A DNA stretch of 64,000 bases, taken from contig NZ_JAAAMT010000031.1 in assembly GCF_009905435.1 (NCBI RefSeq), positions 1-64,000 of the forward strand. Reading direction: 5' to 3'. The stretch comes from Pseudomonas sp. R5(2019). Its GTDB lineage: Bacteria; Pseudomonadota; Gammaproteobacteria; Pseudomonadales; Pseudomonadaceae. Within the stretch, counting starts at the first letter, position 1; each line of letters starts with the position of its first letter. The notes under the pieces were generated by a model. It did not search any database, had not been told where the DNA came from, and was given only the letters and a program-made list of their open reading frames with translations. Positions 35,014 through 44,899 of this stretch are shown one piece after another. The translations under genes and the position numbers were made by a program.

Positions 35014-36609
35014 CTATTTCACTTCCGGCGGCGTCACAAAGGTGTGGTAAGGCGCCGGCGACGGCACGCTCCACTCCAGCCCTTCGGCCCCATCCCACGG
35101 CTTGGCCGGCGCAGGCGCACCGCCACGAATGGTCTTGATGACGATAAACAGGAAGAAAATCTGCGTTGCACCGAAAGTGAAGGCACCAATCGAGGCCACC
35201 ATGTTGAAGTCGGCGAACTGCAGGTTGTAGTCCGGCACCCGGCGCGGCATCCCCGCCAGGCCCACAAAGTGCATCGGGAAGAACGCCATGTTCATGCCCA
35301 CGAACGAAAGCCAGAAATGCAGCTTGCCCAGGGTTTCGTCGTACATGTGGCCGGTCCACTTCGGTAGCCAGTAGTAGGCTGAGGCGAAGATCCCGAAGAT
35401 CGCCCCTGGCACCAACACATAGTGGAAGTGCGCCACCACAAAATAGGTGTCGTGGTACTGGAAGTCCGCCGGTGCGATGGCCAGCATCAAGCCGGAGAAC
35501 CCGCCGATGGTGAACAGAATCACGAAGGCCACGGCAAAAAGCATCGGCGTTTCGAAGGTCATCGAGCCTTGCCACATCGTGCTCACCCAGTTGAACACCT
35601 TTACCCCGGTCGGCACTGCGATCAGCATGGTCGCGTACATGAAGAACAGCTCGCCGACCACTGGGATGCCGACCACGAACATGTGGTGCGCCCAGACGAT
35701 AAATGACAGGAAGGCAATACTGGCCGTGGCGTAGACCATCGAGGTGTAGCCAAACAGTGGCTTGCGCGAGAACGCCGGAATGATCGAGCTGACCGCCCCG
35801 AAGGCCGGAAGGATCATGATGTACACCTCGGGGTGGCCGAAGAACCAGAACACGTGCTGGAACAAGACCGGGTCACCGCCACCGGCGGCGCTGAAGAAGC
35901 TGGTGCCGAAGTGGATGTCCATCAGCATCATCGTCACGCAACCGGCCAGCACCGGCATCACCGCGATCAGCAAGAAAGCGGTAATCAGCCAGGTCCAGAC
36001 GAACAGCGGCATTTTCATCAGGGTCATGCCGGGCGCGCGCAGGTTGAGGATGGTTGCGATCACGTTGATGGCGCCCATGATCGAGCTGATCCCCATCAGG
36101 TGGATCGCGAAGATAAAGAAGGTCACGCTTTCCGGCGCAAAGGTGGTGGAGAGCGGGGCGTAGAAGGTCCAGCCGAAGTTCGGTCCGCCACTGGCGGTGA
36201 ACAGGGTCGAGATCAGCAACAGAAAGGCGGCCGGCAGCAACCAGAAGCTGAAGTTGTTCATGCGCGGCAGGGCCATGTCCGGCGCGCCGACCATCAGCGG
36301 GATCATCCAGTTGGCCAGACCGACGAAGGCTGGCATCACCGCACCAAAGACCATCACCAGGCCATGCATGGTGGTCATCTGGTTGAAAAACTCCGGCTGC
36401 ACGATCTGCAGGCCGGGCTGGAACAGCTCGGCGCGGATCACCATGGCGAAGGAGCCGCCGAGCAGGAATGCCGCGAAACTGAACCACAGGTACATTGTGC
36501 CGATGTCCTTGTGGTTGGTGGTCAACACCCAGCGCATCAGGCCCTTGGCGGGGCCGTGGGCATGGTCGTCATGGCCGGCATGCCCGTGGTCGTCAATGAC
36601 TGCACTCAT
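35014..36609 (-). CDS. coxA: Cytochrome c oxidase subunit I (aa3-type)
   Basis: This 531-residue subunit has twelve helices and holds haem a and the haem a3-CuB site. The CuB/Tyr segment (FWFFGHPEVYIMILPAFG), the K/H pair WAHHMFVVG and the haem ligands in VVAHFHYVLV are all present. The N-terminus is His-rich (DDHGHAGHDDHAHG). The ATG at 36609 (MSAVIDDHGH) has a purine-rich ribosome site; longer upstream frames are not coding in character. Confidence 0.96.
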   Translation of the reverse strand: MSAVIDDHGHAGHDDHAHGPAKGLMRWVLTTNHKDIGTMYLWFSFAAFLLGGSFAMVIRAELFQPGLQIVQPEFFNQMTTMHGLVMVFGAVMPAFVGLANWMIPLMVGAPDMALPRMNNFSFWLLPAAFLLLISTLFTASGGPNFGWTFYAPLSTTFAPESVTFFIFAIHLMGISSIMGAINVIATILNLRAPGMTLMKMPLFVWTWLITAFLLIAVMPVLAGCVTMMLMDIHFGTSFFSAAGGGDPVLFQHVFWFFGHPEVYIMILPAFGAVSSIIPAFSRKPLFGYTSMVYATASIAFLSFIVWAHHMFVVGIPVVGELFFMYATMLIAVPTGVKVFNWVSTMWQGSMTFETPMLFAVAFVILFTIGGFSGLMLAIAPADFQYHDTYFVVAHFHYVLVPGAIFGIFASAYYWLPKWTGHMYDETLGKLHFWLSFVGMNMAFFPMHFVGLAGMPRRVPDYNLQFADFNMVASIGAFTFGATQIFFLFIVIKTIRGGAPAPAKPWDGAEGLEWSVPSPAPYHTFVTPPEVK

Positions 36610-36686
36610 GTCCTTTTCTCCTGCAAACCCATGGGTGGAGCGGGCGAGGGGCCCGAACTCGTTGCGAGAATCTGCACCAGGCGGGC

Positions 36687-37814
36687 TCATTTGCTTTCTG
36701 CCTGTTTGAGGGTCAACACGTCTTTGGGCGTGACCATGTCGCCCTTGTTGTTGCCCCAGGCATTGCGCTCGTAAGTGATGACCGCCGCCAGATCGACTTC
36801 CGACAGCTGTTTGCCGAAGGCGGCCATGGACGTGCCGGGTTTGCCGTGGAAGACCAGGTTGAGGTGATCTTCTATGGGCCCGGTGGCGATCTTCGAGCCC
36901 TTGAGGGCCGGGAACATTGGCGGCAGGCCTTGGCCTTCGGCCTGGTGACAGGCGACGCAGGCGGTGTGGTAGACCTTGTCGCCACGCGACACCAGCTCCT
37001 CCAGCGTCCATTCCTTGCTGGTCAGCTCCTTGAGCTGGGCCGCTTCTGCCTTGCGTTCACCCAGCCAGGTGTCGAAGTCGGCCCTGGATTTGACCTCGAC
37101 CACGATTGGCATGAAACCGTGATCCTTGCCGCACAGCTCGGTGCACTGGCCGCGATAGATGCCGGGCTTTTCGATGCGGGTCCAGGCTTCGTTGACAAAG
37201 CCCGGGATCGCATCGCGCTTGACCGCGAACGCCGGCAGCCACCAGGAGTGGATCACGTCGGCGGCGGTGATCAGAAAGCGCACTTTTGCGCCTACCGGCA
37301 ATACCAGCGGCTGGTCCACTTCAAGCAGATAATGCTCATCCTTGGGGGCTTTGTTGTGAATCTGGTCGGCGGGGGTGGACATATTGCTGAAGAACTCGAC
37401 GTCCTGGCCCAGGTATTTGTAATGCCACTTCCACTGGTAGCCGGTGACCTGAATATCCAGGTCCGACTCACTGGTATCGTAGATGTTGATCAGTGTCTTG
37501 GTTGCCGGAATAGCCATGGCCACCAGGATCAACAAGGGTACGATCGTCCAGAGGGTTTCTACTGTGGTGCTTTCGTGAAATTTCGCCGCTACCTGACCGG
37601 TAGAGCGACGGTGAACGATCATTGACCAGAACATGGCACCGAAGACCACGACGCCAATCACCACGCAGATCCAGAAGATCGTCATGTGCAGATCGAAGAC
37701 CGCGTTACTGACTTCAGTCGCCCCCTTCGTCATATTCACGGCCCAGTCGGCGTGCGCCGGCGTGAATATCGACCACAACAGGAGGCCCATCCAGACATGT
37801 GGATGTCGCATCAT
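36687..37814 (-). CDS. coxB: Cytochrome c oxidase subunit II with fused cytochrome c domain (caa3-like)
   Basis: The 375 residues comprise a signal peptide, two membrane helices (about 35-60 and 85-105) and a cupredoxin domain with the CuA site (CTELCGKDHGFMPI). A C-terminal cytochrome c domain (about 275-370) has haem motif CVACH and an axial Met in GTSMAAFGK. The fused cytochrome accepts electrons and passes them to CuA. It is the first gene of the cox operon; the promoter should lie in 37815-38183. Confidence 0.95.
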   Translation of the reverse strand: MMRHPHVWMGLLLWSIFTPAHADWAVNMTKGATEVSNAVFDLHMTIFWICVVIGVVVFGAMFWSMIVHRRSTGQVAAKFHESTTVETLWTIVPLLILVAMAIPATKTLINIYDTSESDLDIQVTGYQWKWHYKYLGQDVEFFSNMSTPADQIHNKAPKDEHYLLEVDQPLVLPVGAKVRFLITAADVIHSWWLPAFAVKRDAIPGFVNEAWTRIEKPGIYRGQCTELCGKDHGFMPIVVEVKSRADFDTWLGERKAEAAQLKELTSKEWTLEELVSRGDKVYHTACVACHQAEGQGLPPMFPALKGSKIATGPIEDHLNLVFHGKPGTSMAAFGKQLSEVDLAAVITYERNAWGNNKGDMVTPKDVLTLKQAESK

Positions 37815-38183
37815 TGCGGGTTCCCCTTATCGTTCTTTTTATCCCGGAGGCGTAGACCTGCGGCTAAGGGAGCGGCTGTCAAGACGGCGAACTTTAACGA
37901 CCGAGCCCCTGCTGCATGTGCAGTCGGGCCTCATCAGCTAACTCTTTCCAACCCGAGTATAGACAGAGGTCCGGCCCCCGCAATGCGATCGCAAAAATCT
38001 GCTGGCACAGTCCAGGCCTTGCGCTTGAGCCCCCGGCTCATCTGGGCTGGAGGCCAATGATGGCCATCGTTTATAACTCATCCACATAAGTATTAATTAA
38101 TTATGACAAATGCGTCTTAGCACACGTTAAAACCAAGCTACCTTATGCATTCCGTTGCCTTTGCCTTGTCCCCTGGAGTTTTC
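37815..38183. other. Divergent promoter region between coxB and the PA0104-like gene
   Basis: No gene is visible. The right part is AT-rich (TATTAATTAATTATG near 38090) and would suit a promoter for the plus-strand gene. An ATGCGATCGCA dyad lies at 37983-37993. No clear RoxR or Anr box was recognised. Confidence 0.35.
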
Positions 38184-38822
38184 ATGAACATCGCCGCATT
38201 GCGCGAGCAGATAAACCGTGCCCAACATCATGAAAAAGAGACCGGTGAACTCAAAAACCGGCTGGAACGACAACTGCTTCATCTTCATCCGGCGATTCAA
38301 TTGCCCGAAGAAGAACCCCATGAAGCCCTGATCGGTTTTGTGACGGCCTATATCGAACAGGTTCCGGAGTTGCTGGAAGCTGCGCATGAAGTCTCTCAAG
38401 AGGCCGGAATCGAATCGCAGATCAAGCCGGTGCTGAAAATCGCCGAAGACTACTTCATCAGGCCGCCGTCGGTATTGAAAGGCCACGTCGGCCTGGATTG
38501 CCTGCTGGACGAGGCTTACCTGGCTCACCGACTGGTCGAAGAAGTGAATGACATCTACATCAAGCATTTCAGCCAGCCACTGATTCCGTTCGATACCACC
38601 GTGGCCAACGTCATCGCTCATCGCCTGATTGGCGAGGAATTCGCCAACCAGCTGGATGAAGTGGCTCATCACTCTGTGGATAACTTGCTGGATGAAGAGA
38701 GCTTCGCCCTGGAATCGGTTGAAGCCTACCGCGACAAGCTCAGCAGCCCCGACACGGGCGCCGCGTGGAAACGCTGGCCGTGCCTGTCGCGGCAGTTGGG
38801 GATTGGGTTGGAGCTGAACTGA
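38184..38822 (+). CDS. Conserved protein of unknown function (PA0104-like)
   Basis: The protein has 212 residues, no signal peptide and no membrane helix; it is mostly alpha-helical and acidic. The N-terminus MNIAALREQINRAQHHEKET begins a long amphipathic helix. Later text is IKHFSQPLIPFDTTVANVIAHRLIGEEFANQLD. I know no function. The ATG at 38184 has TGGAG seven bases upstream. It diverges from the cox operon, as in P. aeruginosa. Confidence 0.75.
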   Translation: MNIAALREQINRAQHHEKETGELKNRLERQLLHLHPAIQLPEEEPHEALIGFVTAYIEQVPELLEAAHEVSQEAGIESQIKPVLKIAEDYFIRPPSVLKGHVGLDCLLDEAYLAHRLVEEVNDIYIKHFSQPLIPFDTTVANVIAHRLIGEEFANQLDEVAHHSVDNLLDEESFALESVEAYRDKLSSPDTGAAWKRWPCLSRQLGIGLELN

Positions 38823-38850
38823 TCCGTACACGGCCCCAATAGCTTTGCCG

Positions 38851-38953
38851 GTAGGAGCCGGGCTTGTCGGATCGCCGCACCGCCGCGATGAACGATAACG
38901 CGCAATACCTGTAAAACCGCGGGGTCCTTATCGCGGGCAAGCCCGGCTCCTAC
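38851..38953. repeat. REPIN between the PA0104-like gene and sulP
   Basis: GTAGGAGCCGGGCTTGTCGG (38851 on) and the inverted GCGGGCAAGCCCGGCTCCTA (38933 on) flank about 55 bases. The outer arms are complementary with few mismatches. Confidence 0.85.
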
Positions 38954-38967
38954 AGGCCTCAATAGCG

Positions 38968-40500
38968 TCAGGCACCAAACCCCGACGAGGCGCGCATCTG
39001 CCCTTCCACCCGGCGCTTGAGCCCGCGGTGCTCGATAATCAAGCGTGAGCCCTTGGCCTGATTGGACCGGCCCCAGTCTTCGAGCAGTTCCAGACAAGAG
39101 TGGTCGATGTAACTCAGATTGCCCATCGGCACGTGCAACGTGGTGCCTGCAGGTACCTGGCCCAGCACCTGAGTCAGCGCTGGCACTTTGAGGAAGGTCG
39201 CCGCCCCCACCAGACGCAGTTCCAGATGATGTTCCCTTTCTCCCGGCACCAGGTTGATCTTCAGCCGCGCCGCCTTCAGCGCCAAGGTCAGCAAGGTCAA
39301 GGCGAAGCCCAGCAGCACACCCGTCAGCAGGTCAGTGAAGATGATCGCCAGCGCCGTCAGAGCATAGGTCAACATCGGCATCCGCCCGTAACGACCCAAA
39401 CCACGAAGCGCCTTGAAATCCACCAGCTTTACGCCGGTGTATACCAGCACTCCGGCCAGGCTCGCGACCGGAATGCTTTGCAGCACACTGGACAACGCCA
39501 CGACGAATGCCAGCAGCCAGAAGCCGTGGAAAATAGCCGACAACCGGGTTTTCGCCCCCGCCTGTACGTTGGCCGAACTGCGCACGATCACGCCGGTCAT
39601 CGGCAACGCACCGAGCACGCCGCAGAGCATGTTGCCTACACCTTGAGCGGACAGTTCACGGTCGAAATCCGAACGCTGGCCGTTGTGCATGCGGTCCACC
39701 GCGGCCGCGGACAACAAGGTTTCGGCGCTGGCGATAAAGGCCACCGCAAAGGCTGCAATCAAGAGAGTCGGGTCGGCCAGGTTCAACAAGTCTGCCGGGC
39801 GCAGCCAGTCGATGGCCTCGCTGAGGTTATCCGGCACTTGCACGCGCTTGACTTGCAAGGCCAGCAGCAAGCTCGCCCCCGTCGCCAGCGCCACGCCCAA
39901 CAAAGCCCCCGGCACAAAGCGCAGCGCTTGCGGGCGCCAGCGTTCCCAGCCCCACATCACCGCAATGGTTGCCAGCCCCAGGATGCCGGCCTGCCAGCCG
40001 TTGCCTTCGCTTTCCAGCGGCAGCGCCTCAGCGAGGGTGGACGGGAATCCAATCAGGTTGTCCAGCCCGGAAGGTTGGGGGCTGGTGTCAAACATGACAT
40101 GCACCTGGGAGAGCACAATCAATACGCCGATTCCGGCAAGCATGCCGTAAACCACCGCTGGCGCCGTCACCCGAAACCAGCAACCCAGGCGAAATCGACC
40201 GGCCAGCAACTGCAGAAATCCCGCCAGCAGCAAAATCGGCCCGAGCATTGCCATGCCGTGCTGGCGTACCAACTCGAATACCAATACCGCAAGCCCGGCC
40301 GCCGGGCCGCTGACCTGCAAGGGTGAGCCGGCCATGAAGCCGACCACAATGCCGCCGATAATACCTGTGATCAGCCCCTTGGCTGGGGGCATGCCGGAGG
40401 CGATGGCGATGCCCATGCACAGAGGCAAGGCCACCAGAAACACCACCACCGACGCTAACAACTCTCGCGGCAGCACCGCCTTTAATTGCTCCATGTTCAT
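38968..40500 (-). CDS. SulP-family anion transporter with STAS domain
   Basis: The 510-residue protein has a multi-helix membrane part (about 15-400) with family segments ALPLCMGIAIASGMPPAKGL and VSGPAAGLAVLV, then a STAS domain (about 430-510; HVPMGNLSYIDHSCLELLEDW). Substrates could be bicarbonate or sulfate. The gene for a beta-carbonic anhydrase lies just upstream on the same strand, so bicarbonate or dicarboxylate is a reasonable inference. I chose the ATG at 40500 with GGAG seven bases before. Confidence 0.9.
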   Translation of the reverse strand: MNMEQLKAVLPRELLASVVVFLVALPLCMGIAIASGMPPAKGLITGIIGGIVVGFMAGSPLQVSGPAAGLAVLVFELVRQHGMAMLGPILLLAGFLQLLAGRFRLGCWFRVTAPAVVYGMLAGIGVLIVLSQVHVMFDTSPQPSGLDNLIGFPSTLAEALPLESEGNGWQAGILGLATIAVMWGWERWRPQALRFVPGALLGVALATGASLLLALQVKRVQVPDNLSEAIDWLRPADLLNLADPTLLIAAFAVAFIASAETLLSAAAVDRMHNGQRSDFDRELSAQGVGNMLCGVLGALPMTGVIVRSSANVQAGAKTRLSAIFHGFWLLAFVVALSSVLQSIPVASLAGVLVYTGVKLVDFKALRGLGRYGRMPMLTYALTALAIIFTDLLTGVLLGFALTLLTLALKAARLKINLVPGEREHHLELRLVGAATFLKVPALTQVLGQVPAGTTLHVPMGNLSYIDHSCLELLEDWGRSNQAKGSRLIIEHRGLKRRVEGQMRASSGFGA

Positions 40501-40668
40501 ACTAAATCTCCAATAAAAGTGCAGCACGCGTGCAAAAAGCGCGCAGCCGTCAGCCGCCAGAGGCCATCAGCAGCCGGCAGCGAGGGTGAAGGCAGGAATT
40601 AGTTAACAGCTGGCCGCAAGACTGCACGCGTGTGTACAGCCGCAACCTGGCTCAAGACGGATTAACCG

Positions 40669-41388
40669 TTAAAAGCGCCCTTTGGGCGTCGCATTGGGAA
40701 CTGGATGATTTCCATCCAGCGGCAGGAATTTGTCCTGCTCGGCATCGTAAGCCCGGATTTCACTGGTTTCGATGCTGTAGATCCAGCCGTGAATGAACAG
40801 CTGCCCGCTAGCCATGCGCGAGGCCACCGAAGGGTGTGTGCGCAGGTGTTGAAGCTGGGCGATGACGTTTTCTTCCGTCAGCACCTGCATGCTTTCGTGT
40901 TCATTGGCGCAGTGGCAGTTTTCTTCCACCACCGTCCTGGCCACCTCGGCATGGCGCAGCCAGGCCTTGACGGTCGGCATCTTCTCCAGGCTTTGCGGAT
41001 TGAGCACAGCGCGCATGGCACCGCAATCCGAGTGCCCGCAGACAATGATGTGATGAACGCCCAAGGCCATGATCGCGTACTCAATCGCCGTGGACACACC
41101 ACCGTTCATTTGCCCGTAGGGCGGTACCACGTTGCCGACGTTACGGGTGACGAACAGATCGCCCGGCGAGCTGTGGGTAATCAGTTCCGGAACGATGCGC
41201 GAGTCAGCACAGGTGATGAACATCGCCCGTGGGCGCTGGGCGGTGGCAAGCTTTTTGAACAGTTCTTCCTGCTGCGGAAAGACTTCGTGATGGAAGTGCA
41301 AAAAGCCGTCAACGATGTGTTTCAGAGCGACGTCCGCGCTTTCGGCTTCAGGGGCCGTGGCGGTCGGAGAGGGTTCCTTATCCTGCAT
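40669..41388 (-). CDS. Beta-carbonic anhydrase
   Basis: The 239-residue enzyme interconverts CO2 and bicarbonate. Zinc ligands and catalytic residues are seen in FITCADSRIVP (Cys, Asp-Arg pair) and IIVCGHSDCGAMRA (His and Cys). The N-terminal 25 residues are variable, and the conserved part starts about IVDGFLHFHHEVFPQ. It is probably cytoplasmic. It lies 168 bases upstream of the SulP gene on the same strand, a frequent pairing. AGAGGA precedes the ATG. Confidence 0.94.
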   Translation of the reverse strand: MQDKEPSPTATAPEAESADVALKHIVDGFLHFHHEVFPQQEELFKKLATAQRPRAMFITCADSRIVPELITHSSPGDLFVTRNVGNVVPPYGQMNGGVSTAIEYAIMALGVHHIIVCGHSDCGAMRAVLNPQSLEKMPTVKAWLRHAEVARTVVEENCHCANEHESMQVLTEENVIAQLQHLRTHPSVASRMASGQLFIHGWIYSIETSEIRAYDAEQDKFLPLDGNHPVPNATPKGRF

Positions 41389-41634
41389 GGTTCATCCTCT
41401 TTGACGGTTTGAATTAAGTGTTATCCATCTTAACCGGGTTAATGGTTCCTACATCACATGACGCTAGGACGACATTCGAGAGAATAATGACCAGCCAGTC
41501 ATGCGCAACCAACACTAGCGGCTGAAACTTAATTCAAACTGAATCGGAAGGCTCTAGGACAAGGGTTTTGAGCCATCAGGCAGGAGTCAAAATGATATCA
41601 AACAAGCATCATCCAACGCCACCTTTCGTCAGTT

Positions 41635-42693
41635 TTACAACAATGACATCTGCCCACCCGGGGGACAGAAAGCACTGCAGTCCAGATCGTAGCCCTCACG
41701 CCGATCAAGCCCAAGGCGTTTGATCGCCTTGGCGAAGCGCTGGGCCAGCAAGTCGGCAAAGACGCCTTCGCCGCGCATCCGCGCACCAAACCGGCTGTCG
41801 TAGAGTTCCCCACCGCGGCTTTGACGTATCAGGCTCAATACATGGTTGGCCCGTTGGGGGTAATGCGTCTGCAGCCACTCCTCGAACAACGGCGCGACTT
41901 CCAGCGGCAAGCGCAGCATCATGTAGGCAGCGCTCAAGGCACCGGCCTCGCTGGCTTCGCTCAGCAAACGCTCGAGCTCACTGTCGTTGATCATGGGAAT
42001 CATCGGCGAGCACAGCACCCCGACCGGAATACCCGCCTCACGCATGACCCGAATCGCCCCCAAGCGAGCCTTGGGTGCTGCCGCACGTGGCTCCAGAATG
42101 CGCTTGAGCTCATCGTCCAGCGTGGTCAGGCTGATCATCACCGCTACCAGCCGTTGCTGTGCAAGTTCGGCGAGCAGGTCCAGGTCACGCAGGATCAACG
42201 CGCCCTTGGTGACGATAGTGACTGGGTGCCGATAGTTCAGCAGCACTTCCAGCAACCGCCGCGTGAGTTTTTGCTCGCGCTCGATCGGCTGGTAGGGATC
42301 GGTGTTGGAACCTAGATTAATGGGGGCACAGCGATAGCCCGGCTTGGATAACTGCTGCTCCAGCACTGCGGCGGCATTGGTCTTGGCGATCAACCGGGTT
42401 TCGAAATCGAGTCCGGGCGACATGTCCCAGTAAGCATGGCTGGGGCGCGCATAGCAGTAGATGCAGCCATGCTCGCAGCCACGATAGGGGTTGATCGAAC
42501 GGTCGAAGGGCAGGTCAGGCGAGCTGTTGCGGGTAATGATGGTCCTGGCCGTTTCGCGGCGCACTTCCGTGCCTTGTGTCAGCGGCACTTCCTGGTACCA
42601 GCCATCGTCTTCAACCTGCAAGCGGTGCGGGGCAAAGCGGTTATGCGGGTTGCTGGCAGTGCCGCGACCGCGCAGCGGCGCAGGCTTAGACAT
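41635..42693 (-). CDS. Radical SAM protein of the PA0069/SplB-like family
   Basis: The 352-residue protein carries the radical SAM cluster motif CEHGCIYCYA (CxxxCxxC, about residues 75-82), followed by a TIM-barrel-like body with GVLCSPMIPMIND. It belongs to the group related to spore photoproduct lyase (COG1533), whose reaction is not established. GGAG lies six bases before the ATG, and a LexA-type SOS box overlaps the likely promoter, so a role in DNA damage response is inferred. PA0069 is, as I recall, in the P. aeruginosa LexA regulon. Confidence 0.88.
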   Translation of the reverse strand: MSKPAPLRGRGTASNPHNRFAPHRLQVEDDGWYQEVPLTQGTEVRRETARTIITRNSSPDLPFDRSINPYRGCEHGCIYCYARPSHAYWDMSPGLDFETRLIAKTNAAAVLEQQLSKPGYRCAPINLGSNTDPYQPIEREQKLTRRLLEVLLNYRHPVTIVTKGALILRDLDLLAELAQQRLVAVMISLTTLDDELKRILEPRAAAPKARLGAIRVMREAGIPVGVLCSPMIPMINDSELERLLSEASEAGALSAAYMMLRLPLEVAPLFEEWLQTHYPQRANHVLSLIRQSRGGELYDSRFGARMRGEGVFADLLAQRFAKAIKRLGLDRREGYDLDCSAFCPPGGQMSLL

Positions 42694-42701
42694 GGCGGGC
42701 T

Positions 42702-42731
42702 CCGGATACTGTTTTTATGTACAGTATCCGG
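42702..42731. promoter_or_regulatory. LexA (SOS) box in front of the radical SAM gene
   Basis: CTGTTTTTATGTACAG at 42709-42724 fits CTG-N10-CAG. It sits within a longer perfect dyad: CCGGATACTG (42702-42711) and CAGTATCCGG (42722-42731). On the minus strand it overlaps a possible promoter (TTGTCG, 16 bases, TACATA), ending nine bases before the start codon. Confidence 0.8.
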
Positions 42732-42755
42732 ATAGGTCGACAATTGCCAGATCCG

Positions 42756-44774
42756 TCAGTCGCCGAGCGATAAACCGTTCTGACGCAGGTAAGCCCGGGC
42801 AGATACCGCTCGACCACGAAACGCTTCAAACGACGCCGACATGGCGCGCAAGCCGCCGGGCGCCAGCAGCTCACGACTGAAGTCACGCCCCGCCTCAGGA
42901 TCGAACAGTCCCTCCTCCTCAAAGCGTGCGAAGGCGTCGGCGGCATACACCTCGGCCCACTTGTAACAGTAGTAACCCGCCTCATAGCCGGTCACCAGAT
43001 AGTCAAACGAGCAGGCGATCCGCGCTGTCGATCCAGGCTGCAACGCCAGCGTTCGTGCACCGACCTGGTCGACAATCTGCTGAATACTGCGGCCATCACC
43101 CGCGCTGCAATGCAGTTCGAAATCCAGACTCGCCAGCATCAATTCCCGCCCCATGCGCAACCCTCCCTGGATGTGCTCGGCTTCTATCCAGCGCTGCAGG
43201 CTTTCCAGCGTCGTCGTTTGTCCTGTTTGATAATGGCTGGCGATTTCCTGCAAACAGGCAGCGGACGAGCACCAGTTTTCCAACAGCTGGCTGGGAAACT
43301 CGCCCGCGTCCCGACCCAGCCCACTGACGTTGGACAGTCGTCGATGGGATGCTGTTGTTAGCACCTGATGCAAACAATGCCCGAACTCATGGAACAGTTG
43401 GCGCATGTCCAGGTGGCTGAGTAATGCCGGAGTCTCCCGGCCCTGGGCAAAACTGGCGAACAGCGCGCAGACCGGGCGGGTCAACTGCCCCTTGGCATCA
43501 ATATGGCGACTGCGCATCGACAAGGACCACGGCCACGGCGCCTTGCCAGGACGAGCGTAGGGATCAATGAAAATATGGCCCAACACTTCTTTGCCGCGGC
43601 TGACCTGCAGTAATCGCACCTTGTCGTCCCAGACATCGGTGCGGGCCAACTCGAGGGTCACACCAACCAGTCGCTGGGTCATTACTATCAGCCCGTGCAG
43701 AACCGATTCGAATGCAAAGTACTCACGCATGTATTGATCTGAACTGCCCTTCTGTTCGCGAAGCCGTTGCGCATAAAACTCATGGTCCCAAGGTTGCAGG
43801 TCATGGCAATTGTCTTCGGCGGCAATCTTGCGCAGTTGTTCGGCCTCTCGGAGCAGGAGCGGTCGGCTGCTGGTAGTCAGATCATTCAAAAAAGCTGCGA
43901 CCTCTGAGGTCGTTTGCGCAGCCTTGGTTTGCAGGCTCAATTGAGCAAAGTTCGTGTAGCCCAGCATTTGCGCTTTTTCATGGCGCAAACGCAGCAACGC
44001 TTGCAGTACCGGCCCATTGTCATGAACCCATGCATTCGGCCCCTGATCCGACGCGCGAGTGTTGGAGGCCAGGTATATCTCTTCGCGCAAGGGACGGTGC
44101 CTGGCATGGGCCAACACCGCCTTGCAGGTCGACTCATCGAGGGTCAACAACCAACCTTCCAGACCTTGTTCAATGGCCCTGCCGGCCATTGCCGCGCGGC
44201 ATTGCGCCGGGATACCCGCCAACAGGTTCTCGTCGGTAAGCAGCTTGCTCCAGGCTTGGGTAGCGTCCGCCAGGTTGCCCTGAAACTCGGCTTCCAGCCT
44301 GCTGATGACCGATTGCGATTCAGTAAACCGGGCTTGCTCGACAGGGGCCAGATCGCCACCCGCCAAATGGAAATCCAGAAGTATGCGTTGCAGCGTTGCC
44401 CGGTGTTCCTCGCTGGCAGCAACGCTGGCTGCCAATCGCCGGTACAACGCATACAGCGCCGCGTTCTGGAGCTTTTCCTGATTGAAGGCCGTCATCGCCC
44501 CATGGCAATCATCAACCGCGTCCGCCCATTCACCCCCGCGAAAACTCAACGGAATGATCGCCGTAACGGTGTCACCCAGGCGCTTGTCGAGGTCGGCAAC
44601 CGCCAGAACCAGGCCATCCCAGGTGGGCGTGTCGTGCTGACTGTCGATGATTTGCACCAGCGCGTGTCGATTCTCTTCGATGATCAGTTCAATCGCCGGG
44701 CGCAGGTGCTCGACGCGCACGGCGTTGTACGGCAAAAGGTCAAAGGCTTGCAGCAAGGGGTTGGCAGGGCTCAT
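42756..44774 (-). CDS. M3-family oligopeptidase, diverged PrlC paralogue
   Basis: The 672-residue zinc peptidase is similar along its length to PrlC encoded two genes away (NPLLQAFDLLPYNAVRVEHLRPAIE versus the PrlC start). The metal site is intact: FHEFGHCLHQ and the downstream Glu in EFPSQLLENW. Near the C-terminus the loop SFDYLVTGYEAGYYCYKWAEV differs from PrlC SFAHIFAGGYAAGYYSYKWAE: the His is absent and the loop is one residue shorter. It probably cleaves peptides with another preference or efficiency. The ATG at 44774 follows AAGGAG. Confidence 0.88.
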   Translation of the reverse strand: MSPANPLLQAFDLLPYNAVRVEHLRPAIELIIEENRHALVQIIDSQHDTPTWDGLVLAVADLDKRLGDTVTAIIPLSFRGGEWADAVDDCHGAMTAFNQEKLQNAALYALYRRLAASVAASEEHRATLQRILLDFHLAGGDLAPVEQARFTESQSVISRLEAEFQGNLADATQAWSKLLTDENLLAGIPAQCRAAMAGRAIEQGLEGWLLTLDESTCKAVLAHARHRPLREEIYLASNTRASDQGPNAWVHDNGPVLQALLRLRHEKAQMLGYTNFAQLSLQTKAAQTTSEVAAFLNDLTTSSRPLLLREAEQLRKIAAEDNCHDLQPWDHEFYAQRLREQKGSSDQYMREYFAFESVLHGLIVMTQRLVGVTLELARTDVWDDKVRLLQVSRGKEVLGHIFIDPYARPGKAPWPWSLSMRSRHIDAKGQLTRPVCALFASFAQGRETPALLSHLDMRQLFHEFGHCLHQVLTTASHRRLSNVSGLGRDAGEFPSQLLENWCSSAACLQEIASHYQTGQTTTLESLQRWIEAEHIQGGLRMGRELMLASLDFELHCSAGDGRSIQQIVDQVGARTLALQPGSTARIACSFDYLVTGYEAGYYCYKWAEVYAADAFARFEEEGLFDPEAGRDFSRELLAPGGLRAMSASFEAFRGRAVSARAYLRQNGLSLGD

Positions 44775-44899
44775 CACTCGCTCCTTGAGTGGTTGAAAAC
44801 CCGGCAGCCTAGAGAATGTGAAACCGGCAGGGCACTAGATAAGTACCCCAAGGAGGGCAAGTGGGCAGGGCCGGCGGCTGTCGGCCCTGCCCACAGGTA

